Assembly: GCA_947589135.1 (NCBI GenBank)
Contig: CANPZT010000022.1
Coordinates: forward strand, 1-15,338
From: an uncultured Clostridia bacterium
GTDB lineage: Bacteria; Bacillota; Clostridia; TANB77; CAG-508
Direction of reading: 5' to 3'
DNA length: 15,338 bases
The notes below the pieces were generated by a model. It did not search any database, was not told where the DNA came from, and worked only from the letters and a program-made list of their open reading frames with translations. Position numbers and translations under genes: made by a program. Positions within the stretch are counted from its first letter, which is position 1; each line of letters opens with the position of its first letter. This document shows, in pieces, positions 1 to 7,632 of the stretch.

Positions 1-1
1 A

Positions 2-142
2 GAATGCTTATTTATAGATGATGATGATTCTGGTAGAAATTATCAAACAGCTAATAGAATTGGTATAAAAGGTAGAAAGGTTAGACCAAATCAAATAGAG
101 GATATACAAAAATTATTAATAGAATTTAAAGTTGAAATATAA
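2..142 (+). CDS. C-terminal fragment of a HAD-superfamily-like hydrolase (5' end outside window)
   Basis: An open frame runs from the left edge to a TAA at 140-142, giving 46 residues that begin ECLFIDDDDSGRN and continue into a lysine-rich tail. The pattern hydrophobic-hydrophobic-D-D followed by N, then A and G (DDDDSGRNYQTANRIGIKG) resembles motif IV of haloacid dehalogenase-like phosphatases, where the two acidic residues hold the Mg2+ ion and the following N...A...G stretch leads into the last helix. This is a family-level inference from one short motif; the nucleophile motif and cap domain lie outside the window. The gene ends in front of a hairpin at 171-205 and so appears to belong to a transcription unit separate from recJ. 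Confidence 0.5.
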   Translation, partial: ECLFIDDDDSGRNYQTANRIGIKGRKVRPNQIEDIQKLLIEFKVEI

Positions 143-170
143 TAATTTAATTGTATATTGAAAAGAAAAA

Positions 171-205
171 TGACCAAGGATAATTAATTGAATGTTCCTT
201 GGTCA
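171..205 (+). terminator. Hairpin terminator after the HAD-like gene
   Basis: TGACCAAGGA (171-180) pairs perfectly with TCCTTGGTCA (196-205), a 10-bp stem with a 15-base loop, followed by AAAATTATTT. The stem is much richer in G+C than its surroundings. The T-run is broken, so termination may be incomplete. Confidence 0.6.
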
Positions 206-234
206 AAATTATTTAAAGAAAATATAAAAAAACC

Positions 235-263
235 TTTAAAAAAAGAACAAAATATTGTACAAT
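235..263 (+). promoter_or_regulatory. Candidate sigma-A promoter for the recJ operon
   Basis: TTTAAA (235-240), a 17-base spacer and TACAAT (258-263) fit a vegetative promoter about 20 bases upstream of the recJ ribosome binding site. The -35 box matches the consensus in only four of six positions. In DNA this AT-rich, chance matches are common; the position between a terminator and the first gene of an operon is the main support. Confidence 0.45.
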
Positions 264-291
264 AATAAAAAATTAAAATTAGGAGAGGAAT

Positions 292-1983
292 ATGAATAAA
301 AAGTGGCAAATATATGAAGCAGATGAAGAAAAAATAAAAGAGTTACAAGATACATATAAAATCAACAAACTATTAGCTACGATATTAGTAAATAGAAATA
401 TTACAGAGAAAAAGCAAATAGAGCAATTCTTAAAACCTACAAGAAAAGACTTTCACAATCCATTTGAGATAACCGATATGGAAATTGCGGTAGAAAGAAT
501 ATTAAAAGCTGTTGAAAATAAAGAAAAAGTAACAATTTATGGCGATTATGATGTCGATGGAATTACTAGTATAACTGTATTAAAAAGTTTTTTACAAGAT
601 ATTGGATTAGAAACCTCAACATATATTCCTAATAGATTAGATGAAGGATATGGCTTAAATAGAAATGCAATTGAAACAATATCTAAAAATGGATGCAATT
701 TAATGATAACAGTAGATTGTGGAATTTCTGGAATAGAAGAAATAGAATATGCAAATAAATTAGGAATAGAGACAATAGTAACAGATCATCATGAACCAGG
801 AAGTGAGTTGCCAAATGCAATTGCAGTTATAGACAATAAAAGGAAAGACAATAAATATCCTTTTAGAGAATTAGCAGGAGTAGGAGTTGTATTTAAACTA
901 ATTCAGGCATTAGCAATAAAATTAGGATTGAAAGAAGAATCATATTTAAAATATTTAGATATTGTATGTATTGGAACAATATCTGATATTGTTCCATTAG
1001 TGGATGAAAATAGAGTAATAGCAAAATTAGGATTAATGTTAGTACAACAAACAAAAAATATAGGATTACGTTCTATTATAAATTCATCAGGATATAACAG
1101 AATAGATTCAAATACAATTTCTTTTGGAGTAGCACCACGAATCAATGCATGTGGAAGAATGGGAAAGGCAGAAGAAGCATTAAAATTATTTTTATCTAAA
1201 AATATAATTGAAGTAAATGAATTAACAAAAAAATTAAATAACTATAATAGTTTAAGGCAAGAGACAGAAAAAGGAATATTTGAAGAAGTTATAAGAAAAA
1301 TAGAAAAAGAGAATTTAAATAAAAATAAAGCAATTATAGTAGGAGGAAAAGGATGGCATCATGGAGTAATTGGAATTGTATCTTCAAAAATTACAGATAT
1401 GTATTTTAAACCTAGTATTTTATTAGGTTTTGAAGAAGATGGCACAGGAAAAGGTTCAGGAAGAAGTATACCAGGATTTAATTTATATGATGCACTAATG
1501 AAATGTTCTGATAAAATAGAAAAATTTGGTGGGCATAGTATGGCAGTTGGAATTACAATAAAAAAGGACAAGCTAAAAGAATTTATAGAAAAATTTGAAC
1601 AAATTGCAACAGAAGAACACATTGAAGAAATTATGCCAATTATTCAAATAGATGCAAAAGTAGACTTAAGTGATATTAATAAAGAAACGGTTGAAAGTTT
1701 AAAACAATTAGAACCATTTGGTGAAGGAAATAAAATGCCAATATTTGTGTTTAGAAACCTTAAAATAGACTCAATAAGAGCACTATCAGAAGGAAAACAT
1801 ATAAAATTAACATTAAAATATAACAATAATATAATTAATGCCATAGGATTTAATATAGGATATTTAGCTAATGAATATAGAATTGGTGACAAAATAGATA
1901 TTGTTGGAGTATTAGAAATTAATACTTTTAACGGAGTAGATAATTTACAAATTAATATTAAAGATATTATGAAATCAATATAA
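292..1983 (+). CDS. recJ: Single-stranded-DNA-specific exonuclease RecJ
   Basis: RecJ degrades single-stranded DNA 5' to 3' and works in RecF-type recombination, mismatch repair and base excision repair. The 563-residue protein carries the DHH phosphoesterase motifs in order: GDYDVDG (residues 84-90), DCG (142-144), the name-giving DHH (165-167) and DIVPL (232-236). These aspartates and histidines bind the catalytic Mn2+/Mg2+. PRINACGRMG (282-291) is typical of RecJ, and the DHHA1 part follows with GWHHGVIGIV (354-363), GSGRSI (388-393) and GGHSMAVG (413-420). A C-terminal OB-like region starts near LEPFGEGN (473-480). The length matches the short RecJ form of Firmicutes. The start is set by AGGAGAGG at 281-288. 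It heads an operon with the RSH gene, 33 bases downstream; no terminator lies between them. Confidence 0.95.
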   Translation: MNKKWQIYEADEEKIKELQDTYKINKLLATILVNRNITEKKQIEQFLKPTRKDFHNPFEITDMEIAVERILKAVENKEKVTIYGDYDVDGITSITVLKSFLQDIGLETSTYIPNRLDEGYGLNRNAIETISKNGCNLMITVDCGISGIEEIEYANKLGIETIVTDHHEPGSELPNAIAVIDNKRKDNKYPFRELAGVGVVFKLIQALAIKLGLKEESYLKYLDIVCIGTISDIVPLVDENRVIAKLGLMLVQQTKNIGLRSIINSSGYNRIDSNTISFGVAPRINACGRMGKAEEALKLFLSKNIIEVNELTKKLNNYNSLRQETEKGIFEEVIRKIEKENLNKNKAIIVGGKGWHHGVIGIVSSKITDMYFKPSILLGFEEDGTGKGSGRSIPGFNLYDALMKCSDKIEKFGGHSMAVGITIKKDKLKEFIEKFEQIATEEHIEEIMPIIQIDAKVDLSDINKETVESLKQLEPFGEGNKMPIFVFRNLKIDSIRALSEGKHIKLTLKYNNNIINAIGFNIGYLANEYRIGDKIDIVGVLEINTFNGVDNLQINIKDIMKSI

Positions 1984-2009
1984 AATCAAAAACATGTGTA
2001 AAAGACAGA

Positions 2010-2016
2010 AGAGGGG
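2010..2016 (+). promoter_or_regulatory. Ribosome binding site that leaves the RSH start ambiguous
   Basis: AGAGGGG (2010-2016) touches the ATG at 2017 with no spacer, which is too close for normal initiation. The in-frame TTG at 2026 sits 9 bases downstream of the same purine run, a normal distance, so translation may begin there and give a protein three residues shorter. The enzyme's domains are unaffected either way. Confidence 0.5.
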
Positions 2017-4224
2017 ATGAATGTATTGCAAGAGACAAATAAAGAAATAACAATACAAGATATTATTTCGAAAAGAAAAGAACATTCGAAAAAAATAGAT
2101 AATAAATTAATTATGAAAGCATATGACTATGCTGCTAAACATCATGGAAATCAATGTAGAAAATCAGGAGAGCCTTATATTATACATCCATTAAATGTAG
2201 CATATATTTTGGCAGATATTGGTATGGATGAAGCAACAATTTGTGCAGCTTTATTACATGATTTAGTAGAAGATACAGATGTAACTGATGAAGACCTTAG
2301 AAAAGAATTTGGTGATGAAATTGCAGAGATGGTAGCAGGAGTAACAAAACTTAGTAGTATGATGTTTGAATCAATAGAAGAGCGACAAGCAGAAGATTAC
2401 AGAAAAATGTTTCTTGCTATGGGAAAAGATATAAGAGTAATTTTAATTAAGTTAGCAGACAGGCTTCACAATTTAAGAACACTAAAATATTTAAAAAGAG
2501 ACAGACAAATAGCAAATGCAAAAGAAACAATGGAATTATACGCACCTTTAGCAAATCGTTTAGGATTATATTCTTTAAAATGGGAATTAGAAGATTTATC
2601 ATTTAAATATCTATATCCAGAAGAATATCATGAACTAGTAGAAGGAATCAATAAAAAAAGAAATGAAAGATTAAAATTCATAGAAAAAATAATTGGAGAT
2701 ATTAAAGTAGAACTAAAAAAACAACATATTGATGCAGAAGTAACAGGAAGAGCAAAACATCTTTATAGTATATACAGAAAAATGAAAAGAGATAACAAAA
2801 CATTAGACCAAATTTATGATTTATTTGCACTTAGAATACTAGTCAATTCAGTTAAAGATTGTTATGCTGCATTAGGAGTAGTACATGAATTATATAGTCC
2901 AATGCCAGGAAGATTTAAAGATTATATTGCTGTTCCAAAACCAAATATGTATCAATCAATTCATACAACTTTATTAGGAGAAAAAGGAACACCATTTGAA
3001 GTGCAAATTCGTACATGGGATATGCATAGAATTGCAGAATTTGGTATAGCTGCACATTGGGCATATAAAGAAGCAAGTTATTTTGGAAAAAAGCAATCTA
3101 TAACAGTAGAACAAGATAAACTAGCATGGCTTCGAGAAACATTAGAATGGCAAAATGAATTACAAGATCCTCAAGAATTTTTAGAAACATTAAAAACAGA
3201 ATTATTTGAAGAAGAAGTTTATGTATTTACACCAAAAGGAGCAATTAAAGTATTACCAAGAGGAGCAACTCCAATTGATTTTGCTTATAGTATTCATGCA
3301 GAAATAGGTCATCATATGACAGGGTGTAAAATTAATAGTAAAATGATGCCAATTGTAACTGAACTAAAAAGTGGAGATATTGTAGAAATTATTACTTCTG
3401 ATAATGCTAAAGGACCAAGTATAGATTGGCTTAAATTTGTAAAAAGTACAAGTGCAAAAAATAAAATAAAAGCATGGTTTAAAAAAGCACAAAAAGCAGA
3501 AAATATTGAAAAAGGAAAAGAATTAATAGAAAAAGAATTAAAGAGGATAGGTATTCCTTATTCAAATTTATTTAAATCATCATATATAGATGTAATGTTA
3601 GAAAAATATAAATATAAGAACTTAGATGAAATGTATGCAGCAGTTGGATTTGGAGCTAATTCTGCTGTAAAAGTAATTGCAAGAATGTTACAAGAATATA
3701 GAAAGGAACATGAAGAAGAAAATATTGAAGAAAAAATTATGCAATTACAAAAAGAAAGACAAAGAAAGCCAAAAACATCTGACTCAGGCATTATTGTAAA
3801 AGGAATAGACAATTGTTTAGTAAAATTATCTAAATGTTGTAATCCACTTCCAGGAGATGAAATTGTAGGATATATAACAAAAGGAAGAGGCGTATCTGTT
3901 CATAGAAAAGATTGTATTAATGTAAAAGACTTAATAACACAAGAAAATAGAATGATTGATGTAGAATGGTATAACGAAAATATAACAACATATCAAGCAG
4001 ACATTGAAATATATTCAAACGACAGAAGTGGACTATTAGTTGACATCCTAAAAGAAATAGGAACAACAAAAGCAAAAATACTAGGAGTAAACACAAAAAC
4101 AACGAAAGAAAGAATTGCAATTATAGAAGTAACTCTAGAAGTAGAAAATCTAGAAGAACTAAACAAAGCACAAAAAGCTATAAGAAAAGTAGATAGTGTA
4201 TATGAAGTAAGAAGAAAAAAATGA
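2017..4224 (+). CDS. rel: Bifunctional (p)ppGpp synthetase/hydrolase (RSH family, Rel)
   Basis: This enzyme makes the alarmones pppGpp and ppGpp from ATP plus GTP/GDP and also hydrolyses them, setting the stringent response. All domains of long RSH proteins are visible in 735 residues. The HD hydrolase is intact (YIIHP 54-58, HDLVEDT 81-87, LADRLHNLRT 146-155). The synthetase has GRAKHLYSIYRKM (244-256), GRFKDYIAVPKPN (298-310), YQSIHTT (312-318) and EVQIR (328-332). A TGS domain spans about 398-460. A Cys/His cluster contains C607, C608, H629 and C633, and an ACT domain fills about 660-735. The RFKD motif (299-302) is typical of bifunctional Rel enzymes, whereas synthetase-only RelA has an acidic ExDD version. 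With the complete HD site this supports both activities. The gene follows recJ directly and ends 20 bases before the likely start of the hydrolase gene. Confidence 0.95.
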   Translation: MNVLQETNKEITIQDIISKRKEHSKKIDNKLIMKAYDYAAKHHGNQCRKSGEPYIIHPLNVAYILADIGMDEATICAALLHDLVEDTDVTDEDLRKEFGDEIAEMVAGVTKLSSMMFESIEERQAEDYRKMFLAMGKDIRVILIKLADRLHNLRTLKYLKRDRQIANAKETMELYAPLANRLGLYSLKWELEDLSFKYLYPEEYHELVEGINKKRNERLKFIEKIIGDIKVELKKQHIDAEVTGRAKHLYSIYRKMKRDNKTLDQIYDLFALRILVNSVKDCYAALGVVHELYSPMPGRFKDYIAVPKPNMYQSIHTTLLGEKGTPFEVQIRTWDMHRIAEFGIAAHWAYKEASYFGKKQSITVEQDKLAWLRETLEWQNELQDPQEFLETLKTELFEEEVYVFTPKGAIKVLPRGATPIDFAYSIHAEIGHHMTGCKINSKMMPIVTELKSGDIVEIITSDNAKGPSIDWLKFVKSTSAKNKIKAWFKKAQKAENIEKGKELIEKELKRIGIPYSNLFKSSYIDVMLEKYKYKNLDEMYAAVGFGANSAVKVIARMLQEYRKEHEEENIEEKIMQLQKERQRKPKTSDSGIIVKGIDNCLVKLSKCCNPLPGDEIVGYITKGRGVSVHRKDCINVKDLITQENRMIDVEWYNENITTYQADIEIYSNDRSGLLVDILKEIGTTKAKILGVNTKTTKERIAIIEVTLEVENLEELNKAQKAIRKVDSVYEVRRKK

Positions 4225-4244
4225 GACAATGGGGAGAAAAAGTT

Positions 4245-4892
4245 ATGATATTAAAGGAACTAAAGATAGATACTTGGATAGGAGATCCGACTAATTGTTA
4301 TATAATATTAGATGAGCAATCAAAAGAAATTATGGTAATTGATCCAGCAGGCGATGTAGATAAAATTGAAGAATTAATAAATATTTTAAATGGTAAATTA
4401 AAATACATCTATTTGACCCATTGCCATGGAGATCATATATTAGGAGTTACAGAATTAAAAAATAGATGTGGTGGAAAGATTTTAATTCATAGAGATGATA
4501 GCGATGGTCTTAATAATCCAGAAATTAATTTATCACCATATATTGGTGTTGGAAATATAGAATTAGAAGCGGATTCAAGAATTGATGATAATGATTTAAT
4601 ACATTTAGGAGAACTACAATTTAAAGTTATTCATACACCAGGCCATACTAAAGGAGGAAGTTCATTATATTGTGAAAAAGAGAAATGTTTATTCTCAGGA
4701 GATACTATGTTTAGAGGAACATGGGGAAGAACAGATTTACCAACATCAAATAGAGAAGATATTATTAATTCTATAACAAATAAGCTACTAAAATTACCAG
4801 ATGATGTTATTGTATATCCAGGACATGGATTAAGCACAAGAATTAAAGATGAAAAACCTATTTATTTAGAATTGAAACCAAAAAAATGGTAA
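4245..4892 (+). CDS. Metallo-beta-lactamase-fold hydrolase, glyoxalase-II-like
   Basis: A single-domain MBL-fold enzyme, most like the YcbL/glyoxalase II group that hydrolyses thioesters such as S-lactoylglutathione. The two-metal site is complete: THCHGDH (HxHxDH), then the histidine of TPGHTKGG, the bridging aspartate of FSGDTMF and the last histidine of YPGHG. The frame opens at an ATG at 4221 overlapping the RSH stop codon, but GGGGAG at 4231-4236 sits 8 bases before the ATG at 4245. The protein from there begins MILKELKIDTWIGDPTNCYI, as family members usually do, so I chose 4245 (215 residues). MBL genes of this kind commonly follow the RSH gene in Clostridia. The substrate is unknown; a thioester or another small ester is an inference from the family. 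Confidence 0.85.
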   Translation: MILKELKIDTWIGDPTNCYIILDEQSKEIMVIDPAGDVDKIEELINILNGKLKYIYLTHCHGDHILGVTELKNRCGGKILIHRDDSDGLNNPEINLSPYIGVGNIELEADSRIDDNDLIHLGELQFKVIHTPGHTKGGSSLYCEKEKCLFSGDTMFRGTWGRTDLPTSNREDIINSITNKLLKLPDDVIVYPGHGLSTRIKDEKPIYLELKPKKW

Positions 4893-4908
4893 AATTCACA
4901 TAAAAGAA

Positions 4909-4937
4909 TTGAAAAATAATAATATTAATGATATACT
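4909..4937 (+). promoter_or_regulatory. Sigma-A promoter of the 89-residue gene
   Basis: TTGAAA (4909-4914), exactly 17 bases, then TATACT (4932-4937) is close to the vegetative consensus. The predicted transcript starts near 4944, giving a leader of about 40 bases. The small gene can therefore be expressed independently of the upstream operon, although no terminator separates them. Confidence 0.7.
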
Positions 4938-4982
4938 TGTACAGATACTTTAATTTTAATAGTATAAGCAAGGAGGAAAAAG

Positions 4983-5252
4983 ATGACAGAAATATGTGTA
5001 GAAGGAGAAACAATTCGGCAACTGGAGGAACTAGGTTATTCAATGGAGGTTGATAAAACAAGACTGGAGTTGAAAGACAATGTATGCGGTGAGGTCCTAT
5101 TAACGATAGAACCCATAAGTGACTTATCACTTGTTCTCTGGACCGCAAACATGGAAGAAGCGTTGATAGGTTATATTTCTGTAGCGTATCTTCCAAAGTT
5201 AAAGAAGATTTTAATAGTTTCCGACAACACAATAAAAATTGTTAAAATTTGA
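4983..5252 (+). CDS. Unrecognised 89-residue protein in its own transcription unit
   Basis: I do not recognise this protein. It is 89 residues long and starts MTEICVEGETIRQLEELGYS. It has two cysteines (C5, C35), no signal peptide, no clear membrane segment and no metal-binding motif. Alternating charged and hydrophobic stretches suggest a small soluble alpha/beta domain, and the C-terminus (KKILIVSDNTIKIVKI) looks like paired beta strands. Support for expression is strong: AAGGAGG at 4970-4976 lies 6 bases before the ATG, a near-consensus promoter lies upstream and a hairpin terminator follows at once. By hand count 97 of 270 bases are G or C (36%), against 17 of 60 (28%) in one line of the neighbouring hydrolase gene. 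It also uses codons rare nearby (CGG, GCG, GTC, ACC, CTC). This could mean recent acquisition. A long open frame on the opposite strand here lacks such signals. Confidence 0.75.
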   Translation: MTEICVEGETIRQLEELGYSMEVDKTRLELKDNVCGEVLLTIEPISDLSLVLWTANMEEALIGYISVAYLPKLKKILIVSDNTIKIVKI

Positions 5253-5265
5253 TTAAACCTTGCGA

Positions 5266-5301
5266 AATGGGGAATATGCGCTAATATTCCCCAATTTCTT
5301 T
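5266..5301 (+). terminator. Hairpin terminator of the 89-residue gene
   Basis: TGGGGAATAT (5268-5277) pairs with ATATTCCCCA (5284-5293) around the loop GCGCTA. After one mismatch two further A-T pairs extend the base of the stem, and TTTCTTTATT follows. It starts 13 bases after the stop codon and closes the unit before the hisS promoter. Confidence 0.8.
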
Positions 5302-5390
5302 ATTGATTTTTAAATTATAATATATTAAATTTTTATAATTTTATATTTTTATACTTTTATTTAATAATACAGACTAAAAAATAATAATAA

Positions 5391-5419
5391 TTGAAAAATA
5401 TTATAATGAATGGTAGAAT
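5391..5419 (+). promoter_or_regulatory. Sigma-A promoter of hisS
   Basis: TTGAAA (5391-5396), a 17-base spacer and TAGAAT (5414-5419) predict a start near 5426, leaving a leader of fewer than 30 bases. The stretch 5302-5390 in front is almost pure A+T and could act as an UP element. The leader is far too short for a T-box riboswitch, and no T-box-like conserved sequence is visible in the intergenic region. Confidence 0.65.
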
Positions 5420-5453
5420 ATAAATAGTAACTAATTTATAAAGGAGAAATGCG

Positions 5454-6761
5454 ATGAAAAAAATAGAACCAAGAACTTTATCAGGTTTTATGGAGTTATT
5501 GCCAGATGAACAAATATTATTTAACCAAATGAAAGAAACCATAGAAAATACATATAAAAAATATGGTTTTTTGCCATTAGATACACCGGTAGTAGAATTA
5601 TCAGAAATTTTATTAGCTAAAGCTGGAGGTGAAACAGAAAAACAGATTTATCGTTTTAGTAAAGGAGATAATGATTTATCATTAAGATTTGACTTAACAG
5701 TACCACTATCAAAATATGTTGCTAAAAATTATGGAAATCTAAGTTTTCCATTTAGAAGATATCAAATTGGAAAAGTATATAGAGGAGAAAGAACACAAAA
5801 AGGAAGATTTCGTGAATTTTATCAATGTGATATTGATATAATAGGTGATGGAGAATTAGATATAATTAATGATGCTGAACTTCCAAGTGTCATCTATGAA
5901 ATATTTACAAGTTTAGGTTTTAAAGATTTCACAATTTGTATTAATAATAGAAAAATTTTAAATGGATTGTTTGAGAGTATTGAACAAAAAGAAAAATCAA
6001 CAGAAATTTTAAGAATTATAGATAAAATAGAAAAAATAGGAAAAGAAGCAGTAGAAAAAGAATTAGAAAAATTAGAAATTAGTAAAGAATCTATAGAAAA
6101 GATTATTAGTTTTATAGAAATTGATGGAACAACAAATGAAAAACTAGAAAAACTTACAAAAATGGATATAAAAAATGAAACATTTTCTCAAGGATTAGAA
6201 GAATTAAAGAAAGTTGTAAAATATATTAAAACATTTGGAATACCATCTTCTAATTTTAAAGTAGACTTGACAATTGCAAGAGGTTTAGATTATTATACAG
6301 GAACAGTTTATGAAACATTTTTAGATGATTATAGAGAATTGGGAAGTGTATGTTCTGGAGGTAGATACGAAAACTTAGCAGAATATTATATAGATAAAAA
6401 ATTACCAGGTGTTGGAATTTCAATTGGATTAACAAGATTATTTTATAAATTAAATGAACTTAATCTAATAAAAGCAGAAAAAAAATCAATCTCAGATGTT
6501 TTAATTATTCCTATAATAGAAGATTTAGAAGTTCCAATTTTAGTAGCAACAAAATTGAGAAAATTAGGAATTAATACAGAAATTTATTTGAATGACAAAA
6601 AGTTAAAAACTAAATTTAAATATGCAGATAAATTAAAAATTCCATATGTTATTATTATAGGAGAAGATGAAGTGAACTCTAAAATGATTACCTTAAAAAA
6701 TATGGAGTCAGGTAATGAAAGAAAAATAGATATAAAAAAATTAGATGAATTAAAATTATAA
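5454..6761 (+). CDS. hisS: Histidyl-tRNA synthetase
   Basis: HisRS charges tRNA-His with histidine at the cost of ATP. The 435-residue class II synthetase shows LSLRFDLTVPL (75-85), motif 2 with YRGERTQKGRFREFYQ (109-124), the histidine-specific ARGLDYYTGTVYE (275-287), SGGRYENL (301-308) and motif 3 GVGISIGLTRL (319-329). The anticodon-binding domain occupies about 346-435. AAGGAG at 5441-5446 sits 7 bases before the ATG. The motif 2 region (RRYQIGKVYRGER, then FYQCDIDIIG) is closer to the eukaryotic/archaeal-like HisRS type than to the E. coli or Bacillus type; I judge this from remembered sequences only. It is monocistronic here: aspS, its frequent partner in Firmicutes, does not follow. 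HisZ, the catalytically inactive paralogue, is unlikely because the catalytic and anticodon-binding parts are all present. Confidence 0.93.
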   Translation: MKKIEPRTLSGFMELLPDEQILFNQMKETIENTYKKYGFLPLDTPVVELSEILLAKAGGETEKQIYRFSKGDNDLSLRFDLTVPLSKYVAKNYGNLSFPFRRYQIGKVYRGERTQKGRFREFYQCDIDIIGDGELDIINDAELPSVIYEIFTSLGFKDFTICINNRKILNGLFESIEQKEKSTEILRIIDKIEKIGKEAVEKELEKLEISKESIEKIISFIEIDGTTNEKLEKLTKMDIKNETFSQGLEELKKVVKYIKTFGIPSSNFKVDLTIARGLDYYTGTVYETFLDDYRELGSVCSGGRYENLAEYYIDKKLPGVGISIGLTRLFYKLNELNLIKAEKKSISDVLIIPIIEDLEVPILVATKLRKLGINTEIYLNDKKLKTKFKYADKLKIPYVIIIGEDEVNSKMITLKNMESGNERKIDIKKLDELKL

Positions 6762-6786
6762 TCGTTATATAAGTGTAGTGAATATT

Positions 6787-6842
6787 AAAAAGTTGATAAA
6801 TCAAATGCGACAAAAAGAAAAATGAGATTTATCAACTTTTTT
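6787..6842. terminator. Strong bidirectional terminator between hisS and the Crp/Fnr gene
   Basis: A perfect 16-bp stem joins 6787-6802 (AAAAAGTTGATAAATC) and 6826-6841 around a 23-base loop. The plus strand ends in six T residues and the minus strand in five, so it can stop transcripts from both convergent genes. Confidence 0.85.
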
Positions 6843-6866
6843 CACATTTATTGCATTTTAATAATA

Positions 6867-7499
6867 TTATTTATAAAGCAATGTAATTTTATTACCAGAT
6901 TTTTTAACAATACCTTCTTCTTTTAAATATTTTAACTCTCGCATCATAGCGCTTCTATCAATACTTAAATAATCAGCTAAATCAGTTAATGAAAAAGGCA
7001 AAGAAAAAGATTTTGTTAAATTTCTAGAAGACAATATATTGAAATAGCCAAGTAGTTTGTCGCGAATAGACCTTTTTGCTAAAAGCTCAATACGCATATT
7101 CAATTGTGTTACTTTACTTAAAATAAGCTCTGGCAAATTTTCAGATAAAATATGATGGAATTTACAATTATTTTTACATTTATTATGAATGTCATCATAA
7201 ATATAAATTAAAACATCACATTTAGACTTTGCTTCAACAAGTAATTCATTATTAGTTGTAATTGTATAAAATACTTCTCCAAAAATATCATTTGCCGAGA
7301 AATGCTCTACAATTGTTCTATTTCCATTTAAGTCATATCTAACCAAATCTGCATTGCCACTTTTTAATATACAAAATTGATTTCTTTTTTCTATATATGT
7401 TGTAATAACCTCATTTTTAGCAAAAGTTTTCTTTTGAACTTTATTGCAATTATTCTCAAAATCATTTATAAAATTATCTATATTAAAACTTATATTCAT
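6867..7499 (-). CDS. Crp/Fnr-family transcriptional regulator
   Basis: A 210-residue regulator with an N-terminal cyclic-nucleotide-binding-like beta barrel (about 25-110, including ILKSGNADLVRYDLNGN and FGEVFY), a dimerisation helix (about 115-150) and a C-terminal winged helix-turn-helix (about 169-208). The recognition helix SIDRSAMMRELKYL (179-192) aligns with the Crp helix but lacks the glutamate that contacts DNA in Crp and FNR, so it should read a different core sequence. There is no FNR-type N-terminal cysteine cluster; the cysteines (18, 43, 94, 108, 112) do not make an obvious iron-sulphur site, so the signal is unknown. Clostridial HcpR-type regulators resemble it. GGAGG (7514-7510) lies 10 bases before the ATG. 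It diverges from nrdD across a region carrying two matching palindromes, suggesting it controls nrdD and itself. Confidence 0.88.
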   Translation of the reverse strand: MNISFNIDNFINDFENNCNKVQKKTFAKNEVITTYIEKRNQFCILKSGNADLVRYDLNGNRTIVEHFSANDIFGEVFYTITTNNELLVEAKSKCDVLIYIYDDIHNKCKNNCKFHHILSENLPELILSKVTQLNMRIELLAKRSIRDKLLGYFNILSSRNLTKSFSLPFSLTDLADYLSIDRSAMMRELKYLKEEGIVKKSGNKITLLYK

Positions 7500-7549
7500 A
7501 CAATCAATACCTCCGTATTTTATATATTAACATTTTATATAACAAAAAC

Positions 7550-7578
7550 ATTATATAATAAAAAAGTTGCAAAAGCAA
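7550..7578 (-). promoter_or_regulatory. Promoter of the Crp/Fnr gene, -35 box inside the operator
   Basis: Read on the minus strand, TTGCTT (7578-7573), 17 bases and TATAAT (7555-7550) form a vegetative promoter with a perfect -10 and a weak -35. The -35 box lies within the palindrome at 7566-7579, so a bound regulator should block polymerase. That arrangement fits negative autoregulation. Confidence 0.6.
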
Positions 7579-7579
7579 C
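7566..7579. promoter_or_regulatory. Candidate Crp/Fnr operator, left copy
   Basis: GTTGCAAAAGCAAC is a perfect palindrome of 5-bp arms with a 4-base centre, the layout of Crp/Fnr-type sites. Its exact reverse complement occurs at 7732-7745. It overlaps the -35 region of the divergently transcribed regulator gene. Confidence 0.7.
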
Positions 7580-7632
7580 AAAAAACTCTAAAGTATATTG
7601 AAATCAAATAATAAATGTTGTCAGTTAAACAA

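Noticed and set aside
4221..4244. Start of the MBL hydrolase at the ATG overlapping the rel stop codon
   Set aside because: No ribosome binding site is suitably placed before 4221, while GGGGAG is correctly spaced from the ATG at 4245 and the shorter protein matches the family N-terminus.
4858..5232. A 124-codon open frame on the minus strand opposite the 89-residue gene
   Set aside because: It has no Shine-Dalgarno sequence or promoter, its translation is leucine/serine-rich low-complexity sequence, and the plus-strand gene here has a full set of expression signals.
5302..5453. T-box riboswitch before hisS
   Set aside because: The region has no conserved T-box sequence or stem I-like structure, and the predicted leader is under 30 bases.
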